Shown here: positions 48,773-57,381 of the stretch, piece after piece
How the letters are laid out: every line of letters begins with the position of its first letter
Numbering within the stretch: position 1 is the stretch's first letter
Assembly (NCBI RefSeq): GCF_001425685.1
Contig: NZ_LMCY01000008.1
Location: 321,161 to 385,160 of the forward strand
Source: Massilia sp. Root335
GTDB taxonomy: Bacteria; Pseudomonadota; Gammaproteobacteria; Burkholderiales; Burkholderiaceae_D
Length of the DNA: 64,000 bases
Direction of reading: 5' to 3'
Position numbers and translations under genes: made by a program
The notes under the pieces: model-generated
The model's input: the letters and a program-made list of their open reading frames with translations, nothing else
What the model was told of the DNA's origin: nothing
The model's database searches: none

Positions 48773-49720
48773 ATGGACACCGTACTGAAACCCCTGATCG
48801 AACAACGCGCCGACCCGTACATCTACAGGCACACGGACGGCTATTACTATTTCACCGCCTCGGTCCCGCAATACGACCGCATCGAACTGCGCCGCGCGAA
48901 AACGATCGCCGAACTGGCCGCCGCGCCCACCGTCGACGCGTGGATCAAGCCGGATACCGGCCCGTACAGCGAACTGGTCTGGGCGCCGGAACTGCATTTC
49001 AACATGGGCGCGTGGTACGTCTACTTCGCCGCCGCGCCGAGCCGCGAGATCAAGGACAAGCTGTTCCAGCACCGCATGTACGCGATCCGCAATACGAACG
49101 CGAACCCGCTCGAAGGCACGTGGGAATTCATGGGCCAGGTCGACACGGGCATCGACACGTTCTGCCTGGACGCGACGACCTTCAACCACAACGGCGCGCT
49201 GTATTACCTGTGGGCGCAGAAGGACAAGGCGATCGAAGGCAATTCGAACCTGTACATCGCGAAGATGAAGACGCCGTGGCAGATCGAGGGTCAGCCGGTG
49301 CTGCTCTCGAAGCCCGAGTACGACTGGGAAATCCGCGGCTTCTGGGTCAACGAGGGCCCGTCCGTCCTGCGCCGTAACGGCAAGATCTTCATCTCGTATT
49401 CCGCCAGCGCCACCGACGAGAATTACGCGATGGGCCTGCTGTGGGCGGACGAGAACGCGGACCTGCTCGATCCGGCGGCGTGGACAAAGTCGCGCGAGCC
49501 CGTGTTCCGTACATGCTACGATCACGGCATCTACGGACCCGGCCACAACAGCTTCACGTATGCTGAAGATGGCGCTACCGTCATGCTCGTCTATCATGCG
49601 CGCACCTATACCGAAATCGTCGGCGATCCGCTGTGGAATCCGGACCGCCATACTTTCGTCAAACCGCTGCGCTGGGACGAGAACGGCATGCCGGTATTCG
49701 GTCGGCCTTCCACCCTCTGA
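48773..49720 (+). CDS. Cytoplasmic GH43 alpha-L-arabinofuranosidase
   Basis: This 315-residue five-bladed propeller enzyme has no signal peptide. The three GH43 acidic positions are visible: base Asp14 in RADPYIYRHTDGYYYFTAS, a pKa-modulating Asp in DTFCLDATTF and the acid Glu in NEGPSVLRRNGKIFISYSAS. It probably trims imported alpha-1,5-arabino-oligosaccharides, since it follows the GPH symporter. Alternative GH43 activities (beta-xylosidase) cannot be excluded. The ATG at 48773 is chosen because an in-frame upstream start would run through the family A repeat. Confidence 0.88.
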   Translation: MDTVLKPLIEQRADPYIYRHTDGYYYFTASVPQYDRIELRRAKTIAELAAAPTVDAWIKPDTGPYSELVWAPELHFNMGAWYVYFAAAPSREIKDKLFQHRMYAIRNTNANPLEGTWEFMGQVDTGIDTFCLDATTFNHNGALYYLWAQKDKAIEGNSNLYIAKMKTPWQIEGQPVLLSKPEYDWEIRGFWVNEGPSVLRRNGKIFISYSASATDENYAMGLLWADENADLLDPAAWTKSREPVFRTCYDHGIYGPGHNSFTYAEDGATVMLVYHARTYTEIVGDPLWNPDRHTFVKPLRWDENGMPVFGRPSTL

Positions 49721-49732
49721 GGACATAACAAC

Positions 49733-50791
49733 GTGCAAAACGGAATCACCCAGGCGCCGTTCGGGACCTTGCCCGACGGCAGGCAAGTCACCCAGTACAC
49801 GCTCAAGAACAATAACGGCATGATCGTCAGGATCCTGGATTTCGGCGGGATCATCACCGAGATCCACGTCCCGGACCGCGACGGCGTCTTCGCCGACGTG
49901 GCACTGGGCTTCGAGACGCTCGGCCCCTATGTCAAGGACAGCCCGTATTTCGGCGCCCTGATCGGCCGCTACGGCAACCGCATCGGCAAGGGCCGCTTCA
50001 CGCTCGACGGCAAGGAAGTCCAGCTGACGGTCAACAACGGCAACAACCACCTGCACGGCGGCGATCCGGGCTACGACAAGGTGCTGTGGACGGCCGTCGT
50101 CGAAGGCGCGAGCCTCGTCCTGCGCTACGACAGCCCGGACGGCGAGCAGGGCTACCCGGGCAACCTGGTGGCCACGGTCACGTACCAGCTGACGGACGAC
50201 AACGAGATTGTCGTGCGCTTCCACGCCGTCACCGACCGGCCGACGCCCGTCAACCTCACGCAGCACAGCTATTTCAACCTGGCCGGCGCGGGGCAGGGCG
50301 ACATCCTCGGCCACGAGATCACGATCGACGCCGACAAATTCGTGCCCATCGACGCCGGATCGATCCCGTTCGGCGAACTGGCCCCGGTGACCGGCACGCC
50401 GTTCGACTTCCGCAAGCCGCGCACGATCGGCGAGCGCATCGGCCAGCCGGACAAGCAGCTGCGCCACGGCACCGGCTACGACCACTGCTGGGTGCTGAAC
50501 AAGCCCCTGGGCGAGCGCGGCCTCAAGTGCGCCGTCCACGTGATCGAACCGACGACGGGTCGCGTGCTCGAATTGTTCACGCAGGAACCGGGCGTGCAGT
50601 TCTACAGCGGTAATTTCCTGGACGGTTCGCTGGAGGGCAAGGGTCATCCGTGGATCTTCCGCAGCGGCTTCTGCATCGAGCCCGAGCACTATCCGGATTC
50701 GCCCAACCAGCCGTCGTACCCGAACACGATCCTGCGTCCGGGCGACGTGTACGAAACGGAATCGCGCTTCCGCTTTTCCGTGGCGCCGTAA
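49733..50791 (+). CDS. Aldose 1-epimerase (mutarotase)
   Basis: This 352-residue enzyme interconverts alpha and beta anomers of aldoses. It shows the family series FGGIITEIHVPDRDG, YFGALIGRYGNRIGKGRF, NNHLHGG, the catalytic-His segment VNLTQHSYFNLAG and the late Glu region GVQFYSGNFLDG. The start is GTG at 49733 with GAGGA upstream. It lies between the GH43 and lactonase genes, where it would supply the arabinose anomer used by the sugar dehydrogenase. Confidence 0.94.
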   Translation: MQNGITQAPFGTLPDGRQVTQYTLKNNNGMIVRILDFGGIITEIHVPDRDGVFADVALGFETLGPYVKDSPYFGALIGRYGNRIGKGRFTLDGKEVQLTVNNGNNHLHGGDPGYDKVLWTAVVEGASLVLRYDSPDGEQGYPGNLVATVTYQLTDDNEIVVRFHAVTDRPTPVNLTQHSYFNLAGAGQGDILGHEITIDADKFVPIDAGSIPFGELAPVTGTPFDFRKPRTIGERIGQPDKQLRHGTGYDHCWVLNKPLGERGLKCAVHVIEPTTGRVLELFTQEPGVQFYSGNFLDGSLEGKGHPWIFRSGFCIEPEHYPDSPNQPSYPNTILRPGDVYETESRFRFSVAP

Positions 50792-50806
50792 TCGAGGAGG
50801 CTTCGC

Positions 50807-51691
50807 ATGATGGAACTGGTGGTGGATGGCCGGCATGTGCTGGGCGAGGGAATCATCTGGGACGACCGCGGCGCACGCCTGCTGTGGACCGACATCGAAC
50901 GCAGCGAGCTGTGGTCGCACGCGCCCGCGACGGGCGCGCTGCAGCGCTGGCCGCTGCCGGAGCGTCTCTGTTCGATGGCGCTGACGGAAGTCGACGGCTG
51001 CCTGCTGCTGGGCCTCGCGTCCGGCCTCGCGTTCTTCGACCTCGCCAGCGGTGAGCTCGACCGCATCTGCGACGTCGAGGCCGACCTGCCCACCACCCGC
51101 CTGAACGACGGCCGCACCGACCGCCAGGGCCGCTTCGTGTTCGGCATGTTCAACCAGGCCGAGAACCCCAAGGACGCCATTGGCGGCTTCTACCGCCTGA
51201 ACCACGACCTCACGCTGGAGCGCCTGCCGCTGGGCAATGTCGCCATCGCCAACAGCATCTGCTTCAGTCCGGACGGCTGCACCATGTATTACGCGGACTC
51301 CGGCACGCGCGAGATCCGCTGCTGCGATTACGATCCCGTCACGGGCGCCATCGCCAATCTGCGCCAGTTCGTGCCGGCCGACGCCGCCCCCGGCGACCCG
51401 GACGGTTCGACGATCGATGCCGACGGCTATCTGTGGGGCACGCGCTGGGGTGCCGGCCAGGTCGTGCGTTTCGCGCCGGACGGCAGCGTCGACCGGATAT
51501 TGACCTTGCCCGCGCCGCAGCCGACCTGCCCGGCATTCGGCGGCGCCGGGCTGGACGTTTTATATGTCACTTCGGCAACGGTCGGGTTACGCGCCGGCCA
51601 GCTGGCGGATGCCCCGAAATCGGGCGGCGTGTTCGCGCAAACGCTGCCGGTACGCGGTTTGACGGAGGTCCGGTTCGCTGGTCGACGCTGA
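50807..51691 (+). CDS. SMP-30/gluconolactonase-family sugar lactonase, probable L-arabinonolactonase
   Basis: This is a 294-residue six-bladed propeller. Metal-site residues expected in SMP-30 proteins are present: Glu14 in VLGEGIIWDD, the Asn-Asp pair in TTRLNDGRTDRQGRFVFG, Asn in ANSICFSPDG and Asp in GSTIDADGYLWG. In this locus the expected step is opening L-arabino-lactone to L-arabonate, between the sugar dehydrogenase and the dehydratase. GAGG precedes the ATG. Its stop TGA is also the first triplet of a LacI-type operator-like site. Confidence 0.88.
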   Translation: MMELVVDGRHVLGEGIIWDDRGARLLWTDIERSELWSHAPATGALQRWPLPERLCSMALTEVDGCLLLGLASGLAFFDLASGELDRICDVEADLPTTRLNDGRTDRQGRFVFGMFNQAENPKDAIGGFYRLNHDLTLERLPLGNVAIANSICFSPDGCTMYYADSGTREIRCCDYDPVTGAIANLRQFVPADAAPGDPDGSTIDADGYLWGTRWGAGQVVRFAPDGSVDRILTLPAPQPTCPAFGGAGLDVLYVTSATVGLRAGQLADAPKSGGVFAQTLPVRGLTEVRFAGRR

Positions 51692-51702
51692 TAGCGATAA
51701 CA
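51689..51702. promoter_or_regulatory. LacI-type operator-like site before the arabonate dehydratase operon
   Basis: TGATAGCGATAACA has the central CG and TGNTATC-like half-sites of the operators at 35873-35907. It overlaps the lactonase stop codon. Confidence 0.45.
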
Positions 51703-51709
51703 GCGATGC

Positions 51710-51746
51710 CGATATCGATATCGATTGCTGTTAAAAATTGATTGGA
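51710..51746 (+). promoter_or_regulatory. Composite element, copy 2 (arabonate dehydratase operon)
   Basis: A 14-bp palindrome CGATATCGATATCG (51710-51723) overlaps GATATCGA (51717-51724). Eight bases later comes AAAAATTGATTGGA (51733-51746), exactly as at 44521-44550. It lies 92 bp upstream of the dehydratase ATG. Confidence 0.7.
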
Positions 51747-51837
51747 AAGTTATCTGATCGGCCTTTAGACTTCCTTCATCGCTGAGCTGGACGACGACAC
51801 GAGTCGCTCAGCACTACAAAAACGACGGAGGAAGAGC

Positions 51838-53580
51838 ATGTCCGAGACAAAAAAGAAGCCCACCCTGCGTTCTGCAGCGTGGTTCGGTACCCAGGACAAG
51901 AACGGCTTCATGTATCGGAGCTGGATGAAGAACCAGGGCATTCCCGATCATGAATTCCAGGGCAAGCCGATCATCGGCATCTGCAACACCTGGTCCGAAC
52001 TCACGCCCTGCAACGCCCATTTCCGCAAGCTGGCCGAGCACGTCAAGCGCGGCATCCTGGAGGCGGGCGGTTTTCCGGTCGAATTCCCGGTGTTCTCGAA
52101 CGGCGAATCGAACCTGCGTCCGACCGCCATGCTGACCCGTAACCTGGCCAGCATGGACGTCGAAGAATCCATCCGCGGCAATCCGATGGACGGCGTCGTC
52201 CTGCTGGTCGGCTGCGACAAGACCACGCCGGCCCTGCTGATGGGCGCGGCCAGCGTCGACCTGCCGACCATCGTCGTCACCGGCGGCCCGATGTTGAACG
52301 GCAAGCTGAACGGCAAGGACATCGGCTCCGGCACCGCCGTCTGGAAATTGCACGAGCAGGCCAAGGGCGGCCAGATCTCGATGCACGACTTCCTCGCCGC
52401 CGAAGCGGGCCACGCCCGTTCGGCCGGCACCTGCAACACGATGGGCACCGCGTCGACGATGGCCTGCATGGCCGAATCGCTGGGCACGTCGCTGCCGCAC
52501 AATGCCGCGATCCCCGCCGTCGACGCGCGCCGCTACGTGCTGGCGCACATGTCCGGCATCCGCATCGTCGAGATGGTCAATGAAGACCTGAAGCTGTCGA
52601 AGATCCTCAAGCGCGAGAACTTCGAAAACGCGATCCGCGTGAACGCCGCGATCGGCGGTTCGACCAACGCCGTGATCCACCTGAAGGCGATCGCCGGCCG
52701 CGTCGGCGTGCCGCTGGAACTGGAAGACTGGACCGCGGTCGGCAAGGGCACCCCGACGATCGTCGACCTGCAGCCGTCCGGCCGCTTCCTGATGGAAGAG
52801 TTTTATTACGCCGGCGGCCTGCCGGGCGTGATCCGCCGCCTGGGCGAAAACAACCTGCTGCCGCACAAGGACGCGCTGACCGTCAACGGCAAGACGCTGT
52901 GGGAAAACAACCAGGAAGCGCCGATCTACAATGATGAAGTGATCCGCAAGATCGACAACCCGCTGATCGACGACGGCGGCATCTGCATCCTGCGCGGCAA
53001 CCTGTCGCCGCGCGGCGCCGTGCTGAAGCCGTCGGCCGCGTCACCGCACCTGATGCAGCACCGCGGCAAGGCGGTCGTGTTCGAAGACTTCGACCACTAC
53101 AAGCAGCGCATCAACGATCCGGACCTGGACGTCGACGAGAACTCGATCCTGGTGATGAAGAACTGCGGTCCGAAGGGCTACCCGGGCATGGCCGAAGTGG
53201 GCAACATGGGCCTGCCGCCGAAGCTGCTGGCGAAGGGCATCACCGACATGGTGCGCATCTCGGACGCGCGCATGAGCGGCACCGCCTACGGCACCGTCGT
53301 GCTGCACGTGGCGCCGGAAGCGATGGCCGGCGGCCCGCTGGGCATCGTCAAGGACGGCGACTTCATCGAACTCGATTGCAAGGGCGGCCGCCTGCACCTG
53401 GACGTGTCGGACGACGAGATCCAGGCCCGCCTGGCGGATCGCGCCGAGAGCCAGAAGGAGCCGCCGCGCACCGGTTACGCGGGCCTGTACCTGGACCACG
53501 TGCTGCAGGCCGACGAAGGCTGCGATTTCGACTTCCTCGTCGGTTGCCGCGGCTCGGCCGTGCCCAAGCATTCCCATTAA
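51838..53580 (+). CDS. L-arabonate dehydratase (IlvD/Edd family)
   Basis: This 580-residue Fe-S dehydratase turns L-arabonate into 2-keto-3-deoxy-L-arabonate. The three cluster cysteines are in place: Cys49 (ICNTWSELTPCN), Cys126 (VGCDKTTPALLMG) and Cys199 (AGTCNTMGTASTMACMAE), as is the late NCGPKGYPGMAEVGNMGLPP and SDARMSGTAYG segment. Sequence wording and length match sugar-acid dehydratases of the arabonate/xylonate branch rather than IlvD. GGAGGAAG precedes the ATG. It is first in a unit with AraD1, semialdehyde dehydrogenase and sugar dehydrogenase. Confidence 0.93.
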   Translation: MSETKKKPTLRSAAWFGTQDKNGFMYRSWMKNQGIPDHEFQGKPIIGICNTWSELTPCNAHFRKLAEHVKRGILEAGGFPVEFPVFSNGESNLRPTAMLTRNLASMDVEESIRGNPMDGVVLLVGCDKTTPALLMGAASVDLPTIVVTGGPMLNGKLNGKDIGSGTAVWKLHEQAKGGQISMHDFLAAEAGHARSAGTCNTMGTASTMACMAESLGTSLPHNAAIPAVDARRYVLAHMSGIRIVEMVNEDLKLSKILKRENFENAIRVNAAIGGSTNAVIHLKAIAGRVGVPLELEDWTAVGKGTPTIVDLQPSGRFLMEEFYYAGGLPGVIRRLGENNLLPHKDALTVNGKTLWENNQEAPIYNDEVIRKIDNPLIDDGGICILRGNLSPRGAVLKPSAASPHLMQHRGKAVVFEDFDHYKQRINDPDLDVDENSILVMKNCGPKGYPGMAEVGNMGLPPKLLAKGITDMVRISDARMSGTAYGTVVLHVAPEAMAGGPLGIVKDGDFIELDCKGGRLHLDVSDDEIQARLADRAESQKEPPRTGYAGLYLDHVLQADEGCDFDFLVGCRGSAVPKHSH

Positions 53581-53590
53581 TGTCGGCATT

Positions 53591-53688
53591 CGCGTGGGCT
53601 CGGGGAGCCCACCCTACCGAAATGCGATCGTCATCGCATATGCTGGCGACGATTGCGTCACGTAGGGTGGGCACCCCGTGCCCACGCG
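53591..53688. repeat. Long inverted repeat, family B (paired copy)
   Basis: Two facing arms, CGTGGGC...GCCCACCCTAC (53591-53617) and GTAGGGTGGGC...GCCCACGCG (53662-53688), have 44 nt between them. They fill most of the gap between the dehydratase and AraD1 genes. Confidence 0.85.
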
Positions 53689-53735
53689 TTTGACCATATG
53701 AACACCCGCGCATCGCGCCTCGGAGACATCTGACC

Positions 53736-54728
53736 ATGCTGCTCATCCAATACAAATCCGCCACCGGCGACCGCCGCGTCGGCATCCTGAACGGCGACGT
53801 CGTCACCGCGATCACCGGCTACGGCTCGACGCTGGAGTTGGCGCAAGCCGCCATCGCCCAGGGCCAGGGCCTCGCCGCGCTGGCCGCCGCCTGCGCCACC
53901 GGCGTCAACGAATCCTACGAAGCGATCGCCAACGAAGGCCGCCTGCTGGCGCCGCTCGATCACCCGGATGCGGCCCACTGCTACGTCACCGGCACGGGCC
54001 TCACGCACCTGGGCAGCGCCGACGCGCGCGACGCCATGCACAAGAAGATCGGCGGCGACGTCGAATCCCTGTCCGACTCCATGAAGATGTTCCGCATGGG
54101 CGTCGAAGGCGGCAGGCCGGAAGCGGGCAAGGCCGGCGTGCAGCCGGAATGGTTTTATAAAGGCGACGGCTCGATCGTGCGCGCCGGCGGCCAGGACATG
54201 GAGATGCCGGACTTTTCGCTGGACGGCGGCGAGGAACCGGAGATCGCCGGCCTGTACGTGATCGGCAACGACGGCCAGCCGTACCGCGTCGGTTACGCAC
54301 TGGGCAACGAATTCTCGGACCACGTGACGGAACGCCAGAACTACCTGTACCTCGCGCATTCGAAACTGCGCAACTGCGGCGTCGGCCCGGCGCTGCTCGT
54401 CGGCGAACTGCCGGCGCACGTGCAGGGCGTCTCGCGCATCCGCGCGGCGGACGGCTCCGTGCGTTGGGAAAAGGCCTTCGTGTCGGGCGAGCAGAACATG
54501 TCGCACACGATCGGCAACCTGGAATACCACCACTTCAAGTACGGCCTGTTCAACCGCCCGGGCGACGTGCACATCCACTTCTTCGGCACCGCCACGCTGA
54601 GCTTCGCGGACAGCGTGAACGTGCAGGCCGGCGAAACGTTCGAGATCGAATCGCCGCAATTCGGCCCGGCCCTGCGCAACAAGCTGGCTGTCCATCCGAC
54701 TCAATTTGCGAAAGTGAAGACCTTATGA
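53736..54728 (+). CDS. AraD1-type 2-keto-3-deoxy-L-arabonate dehydratase (FAH superfamily)
   Basis: The 330-residue protein has the fumarylacetoacetate-hydrolase C-terminal fold: GYALGNEFSDHVTERQNYLY, then LRNCGVGPALLVGELP and PGDVHIHFFGTATLSFADSV. It belongs to the AraD1/GguC/XylX-like branch. Its expected step is dehydration of 2-keto-3-deoxy-arabonate to alpha-ketoglutaric semialdehyde. Supporting this, the next gene is the semialdehyde dehydrogenase and overlaps it by 4 bp (ATGA). The alternative, a diketo-acid hydrolase giving pyruvate plus glycolate, would not need that dehydrogenase. GGAG precedes the ATG. Confidence 0.85.
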   Translation: MLLIQYKSATGDRRVGILNGDVVTAITGYGSTLELAQAAIAQGQGLAALAAACATGVNESYEAIANEGRLLAPLDHPDAAHCYVTGTGLTHLGSADARDAMHKKIGGDVESLSDSMKMFRMGVEGGRPEAGKAGVQPEWFYKGDGSIVRAGGQDMEMPDFSLDGGEEPEIAGLYVIGNDGQPYRVGYALGNEFSDHVTERQNYLYLAHSKLRNCGVGPALLVGELPAHVQGVSRIRAADGSVRWEKAFVSGEQNMSHTIGNLEYHHFKYGLFNRPGDVHIHFFGTATLSFADSVNVQAGETFEIESPQFGPALRNKLAVHPTQFAKVKTL

Positions 54729-56314
54729 CCGACGTGACCACCGCACAAATCACGGGCGAAGCCCTCATCGGCGGCGTCGCCCGGCGCGGCGCCGGCGGCT
54801 CGTTCAAGGCGTGGAACCCGTCCGCGCGCGAGCACCTGGAACCCGCTTTCCACATGGTCGACATCGCCCAGATCGACGAGGCCTGCAGCCTGGCCGGCAA
54901 GGCGTTCGACGTCTTCCGCAACACGACCGACGAAGCGCGCGCCGCGTTCCTCGATACCGTCGCCGACCAGATCATGGCCCTCGGCGATGCGCTGGTCGAG
55001 CGCGCGATGCTCGAGACCGGCCTGCCGCGCGGCCGCATCGAGGGCGAGCGCGCCCGTACCTGCAACCAGCTGAAACTGTTCGGCACCCTGCTGCGCGAAG
55101 GCTCGTGGCAGGACCCGCGCATCGACCCGGCGCTGCCGCAGCGCACGCCGCCGCGTCCGGACCTGCGCAGCCGCCTGATCGGCGTCGGCCCCGTCGCCGT
55201 GTTCGCCGCATCGAACTTCCCGCTCGCGTTTTCCGTCGCCGGCGGCGACACGGCATCCGCCTTCGCGGCCGGCTGCCCCGTCGTCCTGAAGGCCCACTCG
55301 GCCCACCCCGGCACGTCGGAACTCGTGGCGCGCGCCGTCGCCCGCGCCGTCGAACTGTGCGGCCTGCCGGCCGGCACGTTCGCGCTGCTGACCGGCACCG
55401 GCAACGGCATCGGCCAGGCGCTCGTCGCGCATCCGGCCATCCAGGCCGTCGGCTTCACCGGTTCGCGTTCCGGCGGCACCGCGCTGATGGCCGTCGCCGC
55501 GGGGCGCCAGCAGCCGATCCCGGTCTATGCCGAGATGAGCAGCATCAATCCGGTGTTCCTGCTGCCCGTCGCGCTGGAACAGCACGCCGAGCGCATCGGC
55601 CGCGAATTCGCCGCCTCGCTCACGCTGGGTGTCGGCCAGTTCTGCACCAACCCCGGCCTCGTGCTGGCGATCGACGGTCCGGGCCTGTCCACGTTCTGCG
55701 CCGCCGCCACGGCAGCGCTGAACGACACCCAGCCGGCTACCATGTTGTCGGCCGGTATCGCATCGAGCTTCCGCCGCGGCGTCGCCGCGCTGGGCAGCAA
55801 CGAAGCGGTGAGCACGCTGCTGCGCCTCGAGCACGAAGACAACCAGGGCCACGCCGCGCTGTTCCGCGTCGAAGCGGACGCGTTCCTGGCCCGCAAGGAG
55901 CTGCACGAAGAAGTGTTCGGCCCGGCCTCGCTGCTGGTCGTGTGCAAGGACGTCGAGCAGATGCGCGCCATCGTCGAGCACCTGGAGGGCCAGCTGACCG
56001 CCGCGATCCACCTGGAAGAGGGCGATATCGAGGCGGCGCAGGTGCTGCTGCCGACGCTTGAGCGCAAGGTCGGCCGCATCCTGGCCAACGGCTTCGGCAC
56101 CGGCGTGGAAGTGGCGCACGCGATGGTGCACGGCGGTCCGTTCCCGGCCACGGCCGACGGCCGCAGCACCTCGGTGGGCACGGGCGCGATCTTCCGCTTC
56201 CTGCGCCCCGTGGCGTACCAGAACCTGCCGCAGGCGCTGCTGCCGGCGGTGCTGCGCGACGAAAACCCGCGCGGCATCTGGCGCCGCCGCGACGGCGCGC
56301 TGGGCAAGGACTGA
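54725..56314 (+). CDS. Alpha-ketoglutaric semialdehyde (2,5-dioxopentanoate) dehydrogenase
   Basis: This 529-residue NAD(P)+-dependent aldehyde dehydrogenase is of the class III KGSADH type. Catalytic Cys307 lies in LTLGVGQFCTNPGLVL and the general base Glu270 in YAEMSSINPVFLLP. The cofactor region has IGVGPVAVFAASNFPLAFSV and VGFTGSRSGG. It makes 2-oxoglutarate, the exit of the oxidative pentose route. ATG at 54725 overlaps the AraD1 stop. Family members also act in glucarate and hydroxyproline catabolism, but the neighbours here are all pentose genes. Confidence 0.95.
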   Translation: MTDVTTAQITGEALIGGVARRGAGGSFKAWNPSAREHLEPAFHMVDIAQIDEACSLAGKAFDVFRNTTDEARAAFLDTVADQIMALGDALVERAMLETGLPRGRIEGERARTCNQLKLFGTLLREGSWQDPRIDPALPQRTPPRPDLRSRLIGVGPVAVFAASNFPLAFSVAGGDTASAFAAGCPVVLKAHSAHPGTSELVARAVARAVELCGLPAGTFALLTGTGNGIGQALVAHPAIQAVGFTGSRSGGTALMAVAAGRQQPIPVYAEMSSINPVFLLPVALEQHAERIGREFAASLTLGVGQFCTNPGLVLAIDGPGLSTFCAAATAALNDTQPATMLSAGIASSFRRGVAALGSNEAVSTLLRLEHEDNQGHAALFRVEADAFLARKELHEEVFGPASLLVVCKDVEQMRAIVEHLEGQLTAAIHLEEGDIEAAQVLLPTLERKVGRILANGFGTGVEVAHAMVHGGPFPATADGRSTSVGTGAIFRFLRPVAYQNLPQALLPAVLRDENPRGIWRRRDGALGKD

Positions 56315-56352
56315 CACGCCAACACGCCGCGAACGTCACGCGAGCGGCGACA

Positions 56353-56382
56353 GTAGGGTGGGCACCACGTGCCCACGCGTTA
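56353..56382. repeat. Inverted repeat, family B (single arm)
   Basis: The single unit GTAGGGTGGGCACCACGTGC... can pair with itself (GTGGGCAC/GTGCCCAC). It lies inside the operon between the semialdehyde dehydrogenase and sugar dehydrogenase genes. Confidence 0.85.
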
Positions 56383-56409
56383 CGCTTAGAATAAGATGAG
56401 GAGACGACG

Positions 56410-57177
56410 ATGGGGACTTTAGCCAAGTACGGCAGCCTGGACGGCAAGCGGGTATTCGTGACGGGCGGCGGCAGCGGGATCGGCGAAGCGATCGTGGCTG
56501 CGCTGGTGGAACAGGGCGCGCTGGTGGGCTTTGTCGACATCATGCGCGACGCCAGCGAGGCGCTGGTCCAGCGGCTGGCGCAGGCCGGCCACAAGGCGCC
56601 GATCTACCGCTACTGCGACATCACCGACATCGCCAGCCTGCAGGCCGTGATGGCCGAGATGGCCGCCAAGCTGGGCGACTTCGACGTCATCGTCAACAAC
56701 GCCGCCAACGACCAGCGCCACCAGATCGGCGAGGTCTCGGTCGAGTACTGGGATGAGCGCATCGCCATCAACCAGCGTCCGATGTTCTTCACCGTGCAGG
56801 CCGCGCTGGAAGGCATGAAGCGCCGCGGCGGCGGTTCGGTCATCAACTTCAGTTCGATGTCATGGCATGCCAAGAACCCGAACTACCCGATCTACGCGAC
56901 GACGAAGGCGTCCGTCATCGGCCTCACGCGCTGCCTGGCGCGCGACCTGGGCAAGTTCAACGTCCGCGTCAACACGGTCACGCCGGGCTGGGTGATGACC
57001 CAGCGCCAGATCGACCTGTGGCTGGACGAAGCGGGCGAAGCCGAGATCGCGCGTTCGCAATGCCTGCCGGGCAAGCTGATGCCCGAGGATATCGCCGCGA
57101 TGGTGCTGTTCCTGTCCGCCGACGACAGCAAGATGTGCACGGGGCAGGAATTCATCGTGGATGCCGGCTGGGTGTGA
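56410..57177 (+). CDS. SDR pentose 1-dehydrogenase, probable L-arabinose dehydrogenase (XylB-like)
   Basis: The 255-residue short-chain dehydrogenase has the cofactor loop TGGGSGIGEA, NNAAND, catalytic Ser in INFSSMSWHA and Tyr162-xxx-Lys166 in YPIYATTKAS. Overall wording (DQRHQIGEVSVEYWDERIAI, MKRRGGGSVINFSS and the end CTGQEFIVDAGWV) closely follows Caulobacter XylB xylose dehydrogenase as I recall it. It oxidises the pentose at C1 to the lactone, the first step of this pathway. The sequence does not decide between L-arabinose, D-xylose and D-galactose; the locus favours L-arabinose. Confidence 0.87.
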   Translation: MGTLAKYGSLDGKRVFVTGGGSGIGEAIVAALVEQGALVGFVDIMRDASEALVQRLAQAGHKAPIYRYCDITDIASLQAVMAEMAAKLGDFDVIVNNAANDQRHQIGEVSVEYWDERIAINQRPMFFTVQAALEGMKRRGGGSVINFSSMSWHAKNPNYPIYATTKASVIGLTRCLARDLGKFNVRVNTVTPGWVMTQRQIDLWLDEAGEAEIARSQCLPGKLMPEDIAAMVLFLSADDSKMCTGQEFIVDAGWV

Positions 57178-57210
57178 CGCGCCTGCCGCGTTTTTCCCGC
57201 TAGCCCGAAG

Positions 57211-57293
57211 ACCGTCGTTCCCGCGGAGGCGGGAACCCAAGCATTGTCGCAGGATTCGCACAACTTGGACCTCCGCCTGCGCGGGGACGACGG
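57211..57293. repeat. Long inverted repeat, family A (paired copy)
   Basis: The arms ACCGTCGTTCCCGCGGAGGC... and ...GCCTGCGCGGGGACGACGG face each other across about 20 nt. They fill the gap between the sugar dehydrogenase and the GH51 gene, marking the border between intracellular catabolism and exported hydrolases. Confidence 0.85.
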
Positions 57294-57381
57294 GTCGAAG
57301 GATATCTGCCGCACACGCGGCATTTGCCATTCTGCTCGTCATTAACACAACCACCCAACGACCAAAACAAACGGAGACCAC

